DNA from: Phascolarctos cinereus
Lineage: Eukaryota > Chordata > Mammalia > Diprotodontia > Phascolarctidae
DNA length: 64,000 nucleotides
Direction: 5' to 3'
Assembly: GCF_002099425.1 (NCBI RefSeq)
Contig: NW_018343953.1
Span: 6,909,501-6,973,500, forward strand
A model generated the notes under the pieces. It saw only the letters and a list, made by a program, of their open reading frames with translations. It did no database searches and had not been told where the DNA came from. The position numbers were made by a program, and so were the translations under genes. Positions 53,383-64,000 of this stretch are shown here, one piece after another. Position 1 is the first letter of the stretch; each line of letters starts with the position of its first letter.

Positions 53383-53824
53383 GCTTAAGTACCAGAATGC
53401 CATGAATTATTTCCCTAACTTTATTCCCAGATGTCATGGCAGGGTATACCTAACCCATGTGTACCCCAGGCACAAGGAAATGAAAGTTCCCAGTTTCTGT
53501 TAGTAATTCCCCCAAACAACAGTCGAGAGTCCAGGGCCAAAGGGCCAAAGCTAATGGATGAGAGGAAGCAGTTTAGCAGATATCCCTAAGAGCACCTTGC
53601 AAGGTTAATAATTGAAGTTTTCATACCTGTAAGTGCTTTAGGAACTAAGACAAAGTGAGAAACTTGCCACCCTAAAGGGACTATGAGACCTTTCTTTGCC
53701 AAAGTCATAAGCACTGAGTTTCCTGAGGTTTGGCTTCTTTCTTTTTTTTTTTAAGCCAAAAAATTGCTATTGCTTCTTTTTGGTTGTTTTTGTTTTGAAT
53801 GATGCTTAGACATGGGCTTGTGGC
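53383..53824. other. Unassigned sequence
   Basis: No recognised family. Confidence 0.45.
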
Positions 53825-53897
53825 TTTGGGTATCTTCTGGGCTAATTAGCACAGTTCCTGGCACATAGTAAACTTTGCTGGTTGTTGAATGATTGCA
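53825..53897 (+). mobile_element. L2 3' end
   Basis: 'attagcacagttcctggcac', 'gctggttgttgaatgattg'. Confidence 0.68.
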
Positions 53898-56164
53898 AGG
53901 CAGCTTTGCTCCGGGTTGGTGGTAAACAGATCCTTCCACACCCTCTCTTTCTTGACTCCGGACCTCAAGCAGGGTCTCCCAAACCAAGTTTCTCCATAAA
54001 CTCCTAGTGAGCTTCTGGGTAAATATGACACCCCCTCTCCCAACGATTGCTTTGGAAAGCGCCCTGTCAGCAGGAACTCATGCCAGATCGTAATGACTGA
54101 AGGAAGCAAGGATGAGCTGGCTTAGAGGGACAGTTTCCCCTTTGATCTGTTGAAACCAGTCCCTACCAAACCCTTAGCCATAAGCCAAAAATATGGAGAA
54201 GGCTGAACAAACTACTGGGAAATAAAGGCAGATGTGGTCATCTCTAGTTTGAAAGCATTCCACATTGGAGAAGTTATGGGATTAGGATCTGTGGCTTCTG
54301 CTGCTGGGTTGTTTTTTTTTTAATAACAAAACCTTGACAAAGCTGCCTGGAGTTATTCTCAGAGGGAAATCCTGACTGAGTTTCTTGTCCCTGGTCCTGT
54401 TACTTGAATTTTCTCCTCACTCAGCACCCAGGGGGTAACTTCTTTCCATTCTCCATTCTCTTTCCTTGGATCTCACAGAGTGAGAAGAGTCATCTCTTGG
54501 CTGAACCTGGATCTTTCTTCTCAGGAACTTAAAATACTTTTGAATAGAAAAAAAAAAAGACTGAATCTAGCTCAGTTGAAGGACAGAGATTAATCTTCCC
54601 CCAGTTTAGTCTCCTGTCCTACTCTCTCATCACCAAATACTGTCCAAGGCCTGCAAATTCCATATACATTAGCATCCTTGCTCCTTTCTCTGTCCATTAC
54701 CCAGTTACGTCTGCCATTTTAACCTATAAGCAATTCTGGTGAATGACTTGCCCACAAGGAGATTTTTAGCAGCCTGACCTCCCCTTAAAAAGTGTCATCA
54801 AAATAGAAAAAGTTGCCTATCATTGCCCTCCCTGTACCAGTGGGCAGGAACCTTTGCAGGGTGGGTTACATAGTCTGATGATACTGAGTCAACTGGCATT
54901 TGACTGACTGACTGACTGTGTAGGTATTTCCTATGTATTCTAATGAAAAACTCACTTTGGTTCTATTCACCAATTCAGTTTTCTTTGCCAAGCCATACTT
55001 TTTCTCCTTACGCAATGATTACTCTAATGAACCTTGTATGCCTGTGTTGGAGTTGGAGAAGTAGGAAAGGGTCAAGGGATGAAAGAGTTGGCGATTGGGG
55101 TGGGTAGGGCCAGTTGCAAAAGGGAAGAGGGATGAATGAAAGGTCACGAAGGGGATGGTTTTATAGGTATGTATCTGGCGTATGTGGCAACAATGCTGAC
55201 ACCATGCTTTAAACTCCTCTTCATTTTTGCTAGTTAGTAGCCCACCTCTTTTTCAGATCATACATTTCATTGTTATAATAACTTTTATTGCAACTTTTTT
55301 GCATGTAAGTCACTGTTAGTTACATGTCAGCGCTGACATTGCCCTCAGGATCATCTGTAATTTTGGTTCTTTACAGACTGTGGTCTCACCTGGCTCTGCT
55401 CATTGGCCCTGCTTTTTACAGGGCATATTGCTGTGCTGGTGGGTAACAATCTTCACTACTTCCAGCTTTTGACTCAGCTGAAATCTCTGGTGAGGGCACT
55501 TCTCTACTCCTTCAGAACCCTTGATACCAGGACCAGAAAAGCCTCATTTTCTGTTTATTCCCTCAGTCTTAGCTCTGACACCTGCCATCTCCTGACAAGC
55601 AAGACTCCAGCTCTAGGCACTAAACTTTCTTTCCCCAGTTTTTAAACTCTCTGCCTCTCCTGCACAGAGTGGAACTCACCAAGGAAGTCCATTATCTCTG
55701 CCAATTAAGAAATGAATGTGGCCACTTAAATTCCAAAAGTGCTTTTTGTTTCATACCTACTGCAAATGTGGCCACACCAAGGGAGTCTGGGGCTTTGCCT
55801 TGCATCCTGACTCTATGAAGATTCATCCGTTTTCTACATCTCATCTATCTTGCCCTCTTTTTCCTTTATGACTCTTAGTCCAGCTCTTTTGTCCATCTGA
55901 AATTCTTGCCCAAGCTGCATGTACTGATGGAACAACTTAGTGGGCTACCAGTCCAGCTGCATGTCATGGTCTGGACACATAGGTATTTTTCATCTCCTTG
56001 GTTCTTCTTTCATCTTCTTTCATCTCCTTGGTTAAGTGTCAGATTGATGATGTCTTTAGACTGGCCAAGAATCTCAATGAGGTTGCCCTATGACAATCTG
56101 GGACTTAATACAATAAATAAAATGTCAATGGCAAAAAAGAATATTTGGAGGACCTCTCTGTGTG
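53898..56164. other. Longest stretch without recognised repeats (2.3 kb)
   Basis: No SINE, LINE or DNA element recognised apart from a short (TGAC)5 near 54902-54920 and a small local direct repeat 'catctccttggtt' at about 55990 and 56022. Open frames are at most 89 codons without domains. The low transposon density next to the CpG patch is compatible with conserved regulatory or intronic DNA, but nothing proves it. Confidence 0.5.
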
Positions 56165-56345
56165 GGAATTCTTAACTCAGGGTTATTAAACTTAATTTTT
56201 AAGAATATGTATTTTGATAAGTATATTTCAATATAATTGAGCTCCTTTATAAGCCTATGTGTCTTACTTTATTCATTTAAAAATATTGTCATGAGAAAGG
56301 GTCCATAGGCTTTACCAGACTTCCATTGCCACAGGGGTTCATCTC
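56165..56345 (-). mobile_element. hAT-like non-autonomous DNA transposon (copy 3 of 3, reverse)
   Basis: The reverse of the elements at 3815 and 41699: 'attcttaactcagggttat', 'atatttcaatataattgagc', 'gggtccataggctttaccag'. Its far end runs into a microsatellite. Confidence 0.78.
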
Positions 56346-56391
56346 ACACACACAGACACACAGACACACAGACACACAGACACACACCCCT
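56346..56391. repeat. (CACACAGA)n microsatellite
   Basis: Octamer repeat, about five units, at the edge of the transposon. Confidence 0.93.
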
Positions 56392-56987
56392 GGAAGGGGC
56401 ATTCTTCTTCTATTAGAACTCTGCACAAGCGTTCTCCATAGCTGAGGCAAACACCTTTGGCAAACTTCTTTGCCCCAGTCGCCAAGAAGGTAATTGGTAA
56501 ACAATGGTATCTCTGGGATTGCCTATATCAAGGAATACTGTATGACCACAATATATGCGTATACCACACCTTGTTAGGGCAGAGCCCACAAGGCTACATT
56601 TTGTTCTGCTGAGCCCACTGCTTTTCAAAAATAAACAACAAACAATAAACAAAGCAAGTTATTGTATCCTCTACCCCCCTCAATGAGTTGTGAGATGTGC
56701 TCTGCTATAGGCAGTCATCTGCAGTAACCTCCCTGTTTTTATTTTCCTCAAGGATAATCTCAGTACATGTGTGGATGAGGACAGTTTCGTAAAGATTTTA
56801 TACAGATAAGAAATTAGGCCTATAGAAATGAGTTGTTAGTAACTTGGTTATAGCCAAAAAATAAAATAAAATAAAATTCTATCAGTGATTTTTCTGTGTC
56901 TCCACCTCCCCCCATTCTTTTGGAATTTTCTTTGAGATAACTTAAAAATGGATCCCTAAAAGCCTCCAGTATGGACTTCTTGTGTTA
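56392..56987. other. Unassigned sequence
   Basis: An (AAAAT)n patch lies near 56858-56877. Nothing else recognised. Confidence 0.45.
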
Positions 56988-57245
56988 TGTTGTTATTTTG
57001 TTACTGTGTAGTCATGTCCTACTCTTCATGATGCTGTTTAGAGTTTTCTTGGCAAAGATACTGGAATGGTTTGTCATTTCCTTCTCCAACACATTTTATA
57101 GATGCAAAAACTGGGGCAAAGAGGGTTAAGTGACTTGCCCAGAGTCATACAACTAGTAAGTGTCTGTGGCCAGATTTGAACCCAGGAAGATGAGCCTTCC
57201 TGACTCCAGGTCCTGAATTCGAGCCACTCTGCCACCTAGCAGCCC
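56988..57245 (-). mobile_element. MAR1-type SINE, full length
   Basis: Antisense 'tcttggcaaagatactggaa', 'ggtttgtcatttccttctcc', 'gacttgcccagagtcataca', 'gccaccTAGCAGCCC'-type head. Confidence 0.92.
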
Positions 57246-57330
57246 AGGATACAAATATAAAAAGTCAAAGACAGTCACTTCCCTCAGGGAATTTATTCTA
57301 ATAAAGAAAATGACAAAAATTGGGGGAATA
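57246..57330 (-). mobile_element. L2 fragment
   Basis: Antisense 'cagtcacttccctcagggaa', 'tttattctaataaagaa'. Confidence 0.62.
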
Positions 57331-57479
57331 GTAACTAAAGTGGTTATTGTAGATTGGAAATTTACGGGGATGCTGAGTAGAGTCATAGGAGAATAGATAA
57401 CCTTAGCAGCAGCAAAGTCAGGATTGTTTTGATTATGATTCCAGAATTGGGATGAGAATTGAGGGTTCGAATGTGGTTC

Positions 57480-57960
57480 GATGGGCAGAAATTCTGGATA
57501 TATAAAGGGGTTCTATACCCCCAGCAAGTAGTCATCTAGCTCTCATTTAAAGGCCCCCTTTAATGAAGAGGATTCACTACCCACTGAGGCAGCCCATTTT
57601 CACTTGTACTTGTACTTAGTTTTAGTTTTTAGGTGGTGTTTACTTAACACTGGTCTGAAATCTTCCTTGCTACACTTTTTATTTACTGCTCCTAATTCTG
57701 CCCCTTGGGGCCAAAACATATAGCTTTCATCCCTCTTCCATGTGACAAACCTTCAACAAACTACCATGTTCCCCATATGTTTTCTCTTCTCCTGGCTAGA
57801 CATCTTAGTTTCTTCATTTGATCCTCATATGCCACAAGTTTGAGGCCCCTTCCCATCTTAACTCTCTCTGGATGCTCTCCATCAACACCCATCCCAATGT
57901 CCTACATCCTCTCCATGTGATAGGACAACTCCACTGATACAAGTCAATACTTGCCTTAAC
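57480..57960 (-). mobile_element. L3/CR1 LINE 3' region
   Basis: Antisense landmarks: 'attcactacccactgaggca', 'ctaattctgccccttggggc', 'ctcttccatgtgacaaacct', 'tctctctggatgctctccat'. Confidence 0.8.
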
Positions 57961-58854
57961 CTGTGGGAGCACGGGTCAAGGACCAAGGCACTTTATGAGT
58001 TAGGTCAGCCTGTTAACTCAGACCAAGAACCATAGCAAGAATTGTGATATCAAACACAGATACAAACTGCAGTCTTGCTGATATCTGTGGTTTACATAGC
58101 CACTTTGTTTTCTCCCAATCCTCCACCCAGGCTGAGGTCTTTATGAGTCTGATCTCTCCCCTTGACCTTCCTGCCAATTCGGTATGGGAAGCAGAAACTA
58201 GCAGTCAATTCTTCCCCATAGAACCACCAGTTTCTCAAACATAATGAGGAGAATATTGCTCAGCATCTCTCAGTGCTTTTGGGAAAGCTAGTGACCATGA
58301 CTGATGCTCAGGTCAGCGAAGCAAGATTGAATTAGGAGGTAGACAATCCCTGAAACTCTCATGGCTTTGTTCTATTAAATAGAGTTGCGGGTCAGGATTT
58401 TGGAAACCTCCACCTGTGTCTTCTCAGTCTCGAATCACCAACAGGGTGAAAGAAAAAGTCAGGGAGGATCTTCAATGCCTTCAAACCAAGAAGTCTTCCA
58501 ACTCCTTGTGGCCCTGAGCCAGGTTCTTCACCTCTTTCTCCCCTTCACCTCCACCTTTACCTTCCAACTCAATTTTGGTGCCATGTGTCCTAGTGTCTTA
58601 CATCAACTGGCATGCTTCAATTTTATCTCTCCAAATTAGAATTCAGACTGTGGGCTATTGTACTTTGCTCAGTCTGGGCAGTTACTGAGAAAACACAACT
58701 CAGAAACTTCAGTGCTACTTCCAAACCAGCCTGCCTTCTACATATGCATATAGTGCCCCACTGTTTTAAAAGTAAGTTGACCCATGGGCCAAGCAGCCCT
58801 GCCGCAATTGAGGAAAAACTTCAAGGGCTATCACATGTTATTTAAGTTGTTAAA
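57961..58854. other. Unassigned sequence
   Basis: Overlapping sense frames of 66-84 codons, none with a domain. No repeat recognised. Confidence 0.45.
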
Positions 58855-59325
58855 GGTTTTATTGATGCCTTTTTGTTTTTTTATTAACTTCATTTACCAC
58901 CATATTCTTCTCCCCTTTCCTTCTTAGAGAGTCCATTCCTTATAACAAAATTGTTTTTTTAGGAGAGAAAACTAAAAAAATTCATAAAAATCAATCCATT
59001 GACTAACTCTATATACCATGTTCCTCATCCATGGTTTCCCACATCAGCAAAGAAAGGAGGGTGGTAGATTTTCTTAACTCTGGGGATCAGAGTGATCATA
59101 ATTACTCAGGGGTTTTGGGTTTTTTTTGTTCTTTCCATTTACAATGTTGTATTTATTGTGTATATTATTTTCCTGTTTCTGCTTTCTTTATTCTTATATC
59201 AGTTAATATAATTTTTCTCATGCTTCTCTGAGTTCTTCGTATTTGTCATTTTTAAGATAGCACAGTAATATTTCCTTTTATTCATTTGCCACGATTTGTT
59301 TAGTTTAAGGTCCTTTTAATAAAAC
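58855..59325 (-). mobile_element. L1 (older subfamily) 3' UTR
   Basis: Antisense 'gttttattgatgcctttttg', 'ccttataacaaaattg', 'caccatattcttctccc', and near 59280 'ttcatttgccacgatttgtt'. Confidence 0.7.
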
Positions 59326-59764
59326 CTGTCCAGTTAGAAAATATTTGGGGAAAAAGGAGATTCACAATGCCATAGGATAATAAATAAATTCTTAGGGGAC
59401 ATTGAGGCTTTTTGAACTCAGATTTTATTAGTAGAAAGGTAAAGAAAGATGAACCAATTCCTACTTGGGTAAAGTTTTTTTTTTAAACACTTTGTATTTC
59501 TATTCAGTACCAACATGTTCAATTACTGTGAAAAAATTGCATGTGTTTGAGAAGAATCCATGTGCCTATATGCAAAGACAGACCTTTATATAAATAGGGC
59601 AGCTTCCACAGGGAGGGAGGAAAGGGGAGGACCGTAAAACACTGGGGTGGGAGTTACGAACATATTGCCTTTGGAAATAGAACAAAATGTAAGTTATGTT
59701 TCTATTTGTAAGAAGAGATGAAATTTTAGAGTTAACTATTCCATTTTACTTAGCCCTGAATTTG
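59326..59764. other. Unassigned sequence
   Basis: No recognised family or frame. Confidence 0.42.
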
Positions 59765-60041
59765 GAGTAAAAAAACCTTGGTTCCTGGCTTTGACACTAA
59801 TACTGTTATTTTGGGCAAACCTTTTTACACCTTATTTCCTTAGCTGTGAAATGAAAATAATAACACTACTTTCCACAATCATGCTAGCAGTGTGGGATAG
59901 TTGAATGACAATTGGGTTTGGAGTCCAGAGACCTGAGTATAAGGCTTTGCCTTGCCACTTAACTAGCTATATGCCCTTAGACAAATCACTTTAACCTCAA
60001 AGGGCTAAAGTTTCCTGATTTATAAAATGAGGGAGTCGCAC
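59765..60041 (+). mobile_element. Two MIR copies, one after the other
   Basis: 59765-59870 gives MIR core ('gctgtgaaatgaaaataata'). 59880-60041 gives another body ('tggagtccagagacctgagt', 'gatttataaaatgagggagt'). Confidence 0.68.
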
Positions 60042-60641
60042 TAGATGAATGAATGAACAAAAAAGCATTAGTTATGTGCCAAGCACTGTGCTGAGGGCTA
60101 GGGATACAAATCCAGAAAGAAAAGCAGTCTATGTGACTTCTCTTGGGAATCTTGTCAGCAGCTCTGGATTCAGTTATTATTACCTCTATGACAATGATTC
60201 TTAGATCTATTTGTCTAGTCCTAACCTCTCTACTGAACTCAAGGCTTACATCTCCAATTGCCTATTGGGCAAAGTGAGTGTCCCACAGACATTTAAACTC
60301 AACATGTTCACAACTGAACACATTACCTTTCTTTCCAAGGCCCTCCCCTCTTTCCTGCTACTGTCAAGGGCACCGTCATTCTCCCAGTCACCAAGTCTCA
60401 CAAGCTAGATATCTCCTCACTGTCTCTCACCCTCTATATCCAAACTGTTGCCAACTCTTGTCAATTTTACCTTCATACAAACTCCCATGTGTGCCGCTTT
60501 CTCTCCTCTAACACTTCCACGACCTTCTTACAGGCCCTCATCACCTTAAGACTGGACTGCCTCAAGTTTCTCTGCACTCCAGTCCATCCTCCATTTAGCT
60601 ATCAAATTATTCTTCCTAAAGAGCAGGTGTGTCCATATCAG

Positions 60642-61164
60642 AGAAGCAGTTAGTGGTGCAGAGGACTGAGCACTGGATCTGGTGTCGAGAAATTGTTATT
60701 GTTTAGTTTCTTTCAGTTATGTCTGGCTCTTCATGACCCAATCTGAGGCTTTCTTGGCAAAGATACTGAAGTGATTTGCCATTTCCTTCTCCTGCTTATT
60801 TTGCAGATGAAAAAGTGAGGCAAGCAGGGTTAAGTGACTTGCCCAGGGTCATACAACTAGTAAGTGTCTGAAGAGAGATTTGAACTTAGAAAGATGAGAC
60901 TTCCTGACTCCAGGCCTGGCACTCTATCCACCATGCCACCTGGCATTGAGAAGACAAGTTCAAACATAGCCTCAGCCATGGGAATATAGGAATATCACTC
61001 AACCTCTGTTTGCCTCAGTTTCCTCAATTGTAAAATGAGGATAATAACAGCATCTAGCTCGAAGGATTGTTGTGAGGATCAAATGAGATAACATTTGTAA
61101 AAAATGTTTAATATGATGACTGGCACATAGTAGGAGCCGTTTAAACGCTTATTCCCTCTCCTCA
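60642..61164 (+). mobile_element. MIR-type SINE inside the inner L2
   Basis: Head 'cagttagtggtgcagaggac'; then after an interruption 'acaagttcaaacatagcctc', 'gttgtgaggatcaaatgaga', 'ctggcacatagtaggagccg'. Confidence 0.88.
60691..60943 (-). mobile_element. MAR1-type SINE inside the MIR
   Basis: Antisense 'tcttggcaaagatactgaag', 'gacttgcccagggtcataca', 'tccaccatgccacctgg'. The flanks 'tcgagaa' and 'ttgagaa' look like a decayed target duplication. Confidence 0.9.
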
Positions 61165-61900
61165 CCACCCATTCAATAAATTACAGTGGGTTCCTATTAC
61201 CTCCAAGATCAAATACAAAATCCTCTACTTAGTTTTTAAAGTCCCTCATAATTTGGCCTCTCCATACCTTTCCAGTCTTTTTACACCTTACTCCCTATTA
61301 CATACTCTTTTGTAGTGATACTGCCCCTCTACTTGCTATTCCTCTGTTCTATGTGTCACACATGACATTCTGCCTCCTAACACCAAACATTTTCACTGGT
61401 TCATTCTCCCTCCTCATCTCTGTCTCCTGGCTTCCTACAAGTCCCACCTTCTGCAAGAAGTCTTTTCCAGTCCTCTTTAATCTTAGTGCCTTAGTGCCTT
61501 GCCTTTGAGATTACCATCTATTCATCCTGTTTATATCTTGTTTGTACGTAGTTTTTTGCATGTTTTCTCCCCTGTGAAAATGTGAGCTTCTGGAGAGCCA
61601 GGATAGTTCTTGGCCTTTCTTTGTATCTCTAGTGCTTAGCACAGTGTGTGGGACATAGTAGGTGCTTAATAAATGATTGCTGACTGCCTAACATTCCCTG
61701 ACCTCAAGGAGCTTACATTCTAATAGAGGGAGATAGCAACATATAGGGCAATGGATCTAGGAAGGCATTGTTTTGACTTGGAAAATTACAGGAATGGTTA
61801 GTGGAGCCATTAGGTATTGGAGTGATACAACCTTGCCAGGTGCAGTGACAAAACTGATTTCATTAGATATCCAGAAATGAAAATGGTAGAGGGTAGACAG

Positions 61901-62804
61901 GGGGTGAAGGATGTGGTAATGTAGTGGGCAACTGAGAAAACTGACAATCAGGAATCACTTCCCAGGATCAGAGTTCCAGGCATGAAAGGGTTAGGTTTCT
62001 GGTCTGGGAGACTTGGTGGCTAGTAAGATTGCTGGAAAGTGAAGTGATCCTTAAAGTTCCTAGTTCTCTCATTTTATGATATGTGAAAGAGCTTTGTAAC
62101 CACAAATAACTTGTCATATAAGCCCCTCTTATTTCTTTGTCCAGTTAAGTATTTGGCAGAACAGTACAGTTGTGATTCCATCTTTCCAGGCTTAGCTCAG
62201 GCCCACCTCTTTCCCAAAGCTCTCTGTCACATATAGCATGGTAGAATGCTTATAACCGCATCTGTGTTCCTACCGCCAGGAAAACTCAATAAAGTATCCC
62301 AACTCCTAACTTTTACAATGAAGTATGACTTCAGACTTTTTTTCCCAGGGCTAATTGGCTTTTTCTCCAATAAGCCTCTCTCTTGGAAAACTGGCACTAT
62401 GCCAGGGACTGCTTCTCAGGTTATTGATGACCCTCCCTCCCCCCTGCCATGCTGGCCAGGGACTGGCAGCCATAGAGGAGACATAGTTTTTCCGTTTCCC
62501 AGGAAGCTTCCTAGTTTCCCCATAGCTGCCCTGAACTCACCCCTTTCTCTTTGTCAAGTTAGTTAATGAGATCTATTGCCCCTCCCCAACACTGAACAAT
62601 GACTGTCTCTACCACTCTCCACCACCGCCCCACCCTCCCCATAGGGAAGCACAGTTCTTTCTCCATGCATTTCTTTCCAACTCCTTTTAACTGGAAAAAA
62701 ACTAGAAAAGGGCTAACTGTACACAATCTTATTGCTATAAATATTCTTGATAAAGCCAGAGCTTTGTGAGTCTGCTTCCAAGCAGCTGGGAACAGTACTC
62801 CATC
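61901..62804. other. Unassigned sequence
   Basis: A 106-codon sense frame (62246-62566) has no domain. 'cttagctcaggcccacctct' near 62190 is faintly L2-like. Confidence 0.45.
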
Positions 62805-62965
62805 AATTATTCAGCATTTACAGAGCACTTTGTATTTGCAAAGGACTTAACAAGGCTTTTTTAAAAAAATCAGTTCTTTCCTTTCAGCTGCAGGAAAGTA
62901 AATCAATATGGTTCCTCCCATTTTCCAGGTGAGGAGATGGAGGAAGAGTTATGAATTGGGGCACT
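62805..62965 (-). mobile_element. MIR/CORE-SINE, diverged
   Basis: Antisense 'cagcatttacagagcacttt', 'cccattttccaggtgaggag'. Confidence 0.65.
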
Positions 62966-63017
62966 GCAATTCCCCCCTAAAAAGTTCAGACTCCTTTCCC
63001 TGGAGGCCTTTTATGAG

Positions 63018-63053
63018 TCACTCTCTGCCTCTCTCTGTCTCTCTCTCTGTCTC

Positions 63054-63121
<68 letters not shown>

Positions 63122-63122
63122 C
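63018..63122. repeat. (CT)n with CTGT interruptions
   Basis: About 100 bp of CT. Frames of Ser-Leu or Arg-Glu repeats are artefacts. Confidence 0.97.
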
Positions 63123-63202
63123 TCCCCCATATGTCTGCTTCATCATTTGCAAAATGAGGTAACAGCCTGTGCATGTAGCCTTCCCCTACCTTCTCACCCC
63201 AT

Positions 63203-63550
63203 TTTAGAGTCACAGAATGTAAGGCATTGGAAGGATACTTAGAGCCCATTTAGTCTAAATGCCTCATTTTATAGGTGGGAAAATGAGGGTCTATGGAGGG
63301 GGAGTGGCTTGCCCCCACAGTTCTACAGCTAGTACACAGCAGAGCAAGGACTAGTACCACAGGGCTGAAAGGACTGCAGAGGCCATCTGGTCCAATCTGT
63401 TCATGTTACAGTTGAAGAAACCAAGGCCCAGAAGAGGAAGTAATTGGCTCAAGGTCTCTCATAGGCAATAAAAGGCCAAGGTCATTTTCTAGGCTTTTTC
63501 ACATCATACCATGATTCCTCCCCAGGGCTCTTTCTACTACACTGCACTAC
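63203..63550 (-). mobile_element. Two successive MIR copies
   Basis: 63203-63358: antisense 'cacagaatgtaaggcattgg', 'gtctaaatgcctcatttta'. 63360-63550: 'gaggccatctggtccaatct', 'agggctctttctactacact'. Confidence 0.78.
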
Positions 63551-63557
63551 CCTTCTG

Positions 63558-63807
63558 GACAGCTAGGGGGCACAGTGGATAGAGTGCAGGGCTTGGAATC
63601 AGGAAGACTCATTTTCATGCATTCAAATCTGGCCTCAGACACTAATTGTGTGACCCTGGGCAAGTCACTTAACCCTGTTTGCCTCAGTTTTCTCATCTAT
63701 AAAATGAGCTAGAGAAGGAAATGGCAAACCACTGCAGAATATTTGCCAAGAAAACCCCAAATGGGGTCATAAAGAGTTAGACCCAACCAAAACAACTCAA
63801 CAACACT
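63558..63807 (+). mobile_element. MAR1-type SINE
   Basis: 'cacagtggatagagtgcagg', 'gtgaccctgggcaagtcact', 'atggcaaaccactgcagaat', 'ccaaatggggtcataaagag'. Confidence 0.93.
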
Positions 63808-63927
63808 ACCTTTCACATATAGGACATGTTATAAGGATTAACAGGAAATATATTGGGGGGGTAGGGTTTCCTCAAAGGAAAGTCCTCTAAAAATGGAAAG
63901 AACTAAGGAGGCGGGCTTGAACCTAAG

Positions 63928-64000
63928 GAGCACAGCACAATAGAAACACTGGTTTTGGGAGTCAAAGGATCTGGGTTCAAATCCTTACTCTACCTTTTAC
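63928..64000 (+). mobile_element. MIR SINE, cut by the window end
   Basis: 'gggagtcaaaggatctgggt', 'tcaaatccttactctacctt'. Confidence 0.75.

Larger units (their letters stand above)
60133..61690 (+). mobile_element. Inner L2 (+), ORF2 C-terminus to terminus
   Basis: Left: 'aaactcaacatgttcacaac', 'ctctatatccaaactgttgc', 'ggccctcatcaccttaagac'. Right: 'cagtgggttcctattacctc', 'gtcttttccagtcctcttta', 'cttaataaatgattgctgac'. The longest L2 in the window once SINEs at 60642-61164 are removed. Confidence 0.88.
60042..61900 (-). mobile_element. Outer L2 (-), split by a nested insertion
   Basis: Left part 60042-60132 ('gtgccaagcactgtgctgag', 'agaaagaaaagcagtc'). Right part from 61691 ('attccctgacctcaaggagc'), with a decreasingly certain end. 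They join as consecutive L2 sequence across a 1.56-kb insertion. Confidence 0.82.

Noticed and set aside
63018-63250. Ser-Leu and Arg-Glu repeat proteins across the (CT)n tract
   Set aside because: Pure dinucleotide repeat read in frame.
1-64000. Operons, bacterial-type defence systems or other gene clusters
   Set aside because: The whole window is mammalian intergenic or intronic DNA with no credible protein-coding gene.

Overview
This is a non-coding stretch of a marsupial genome, probably from an Australian lineage. It is packed with tRNA-headed SINEs of the WSINE and MAR1 kind, recognised by the head 'cagctaggtggcgcagtgg' and a B box like 'gagttcaaatc', and with older MIR/CORE-SINEs. It also holds marsupial-type L1 3' ends, L2 and L3/CR1 LINE tails, RTE (BovB-like) LINE fragments, and non-autonomous DNA transposons. 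Bacterial or viral gene organisation is absent. Open frames on both strands are short, and those I could explain are fragments of LINEs, SINEs or microsatellites. I found no host protein-coding exon that I can defend. All family calls were made by eye from remembered consensus sequences.

Layout. 1-7.3 kb: RTE fragments (1-600, 6735-7150), L1 3' ends, L2, SINEs, a hAT-like miniature element and an (AAGG)n tract. 7.3-12.4 kb: microsatellites, an inverted pair of SINE tails split by a later SINE, and a 19-bp minisatellite split by an L2. 12.4-30 kb: longer unassigned stretches between L2, L3, MIR and L1 pieces, with a pogo-like transposon (26.7-27.0 kb) and a hAT miniature element (28.07-28.19 kb). 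30-36 kb: a 7SL RNA pseudogene (30.58-30.86 kb), L2 and a rearranged antisense L1. 36-43 kb: SINEs, a roughly 100-bp tandem array and a tiny mariner remnant. 43.8-46.5 kb: a tandem segmental duplication with an 87-bp duplication inside it. 46.4-52 kb: antisense L2 coding remnants, an L1 ORF2 C-terminus with clear target duplication, and SINEs. 52.2-52.9 kb: the only CpG-enriched patch, with an RFX X-box-like motif, a long GT run and a good splice donor; it is the best candidate for a promoter or first exon. 53-60 kb: mostly unassigned DNA. 60.0-61.9 kb: a four-level nest of transposons. 62-64 kb: MIR, (CT)n and MAR1.

No genes act together here. What can be read is the order of events: L2, L3 and MIR first, then DNA transposons landing in them, then WSINE, MAR1 and L1 copies with still-readable target duplications. 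I found no convincing undescribed biological system. The strongest leads are the structural oddities listed under findings and the possible promoter at 52.2-52.9 kb.
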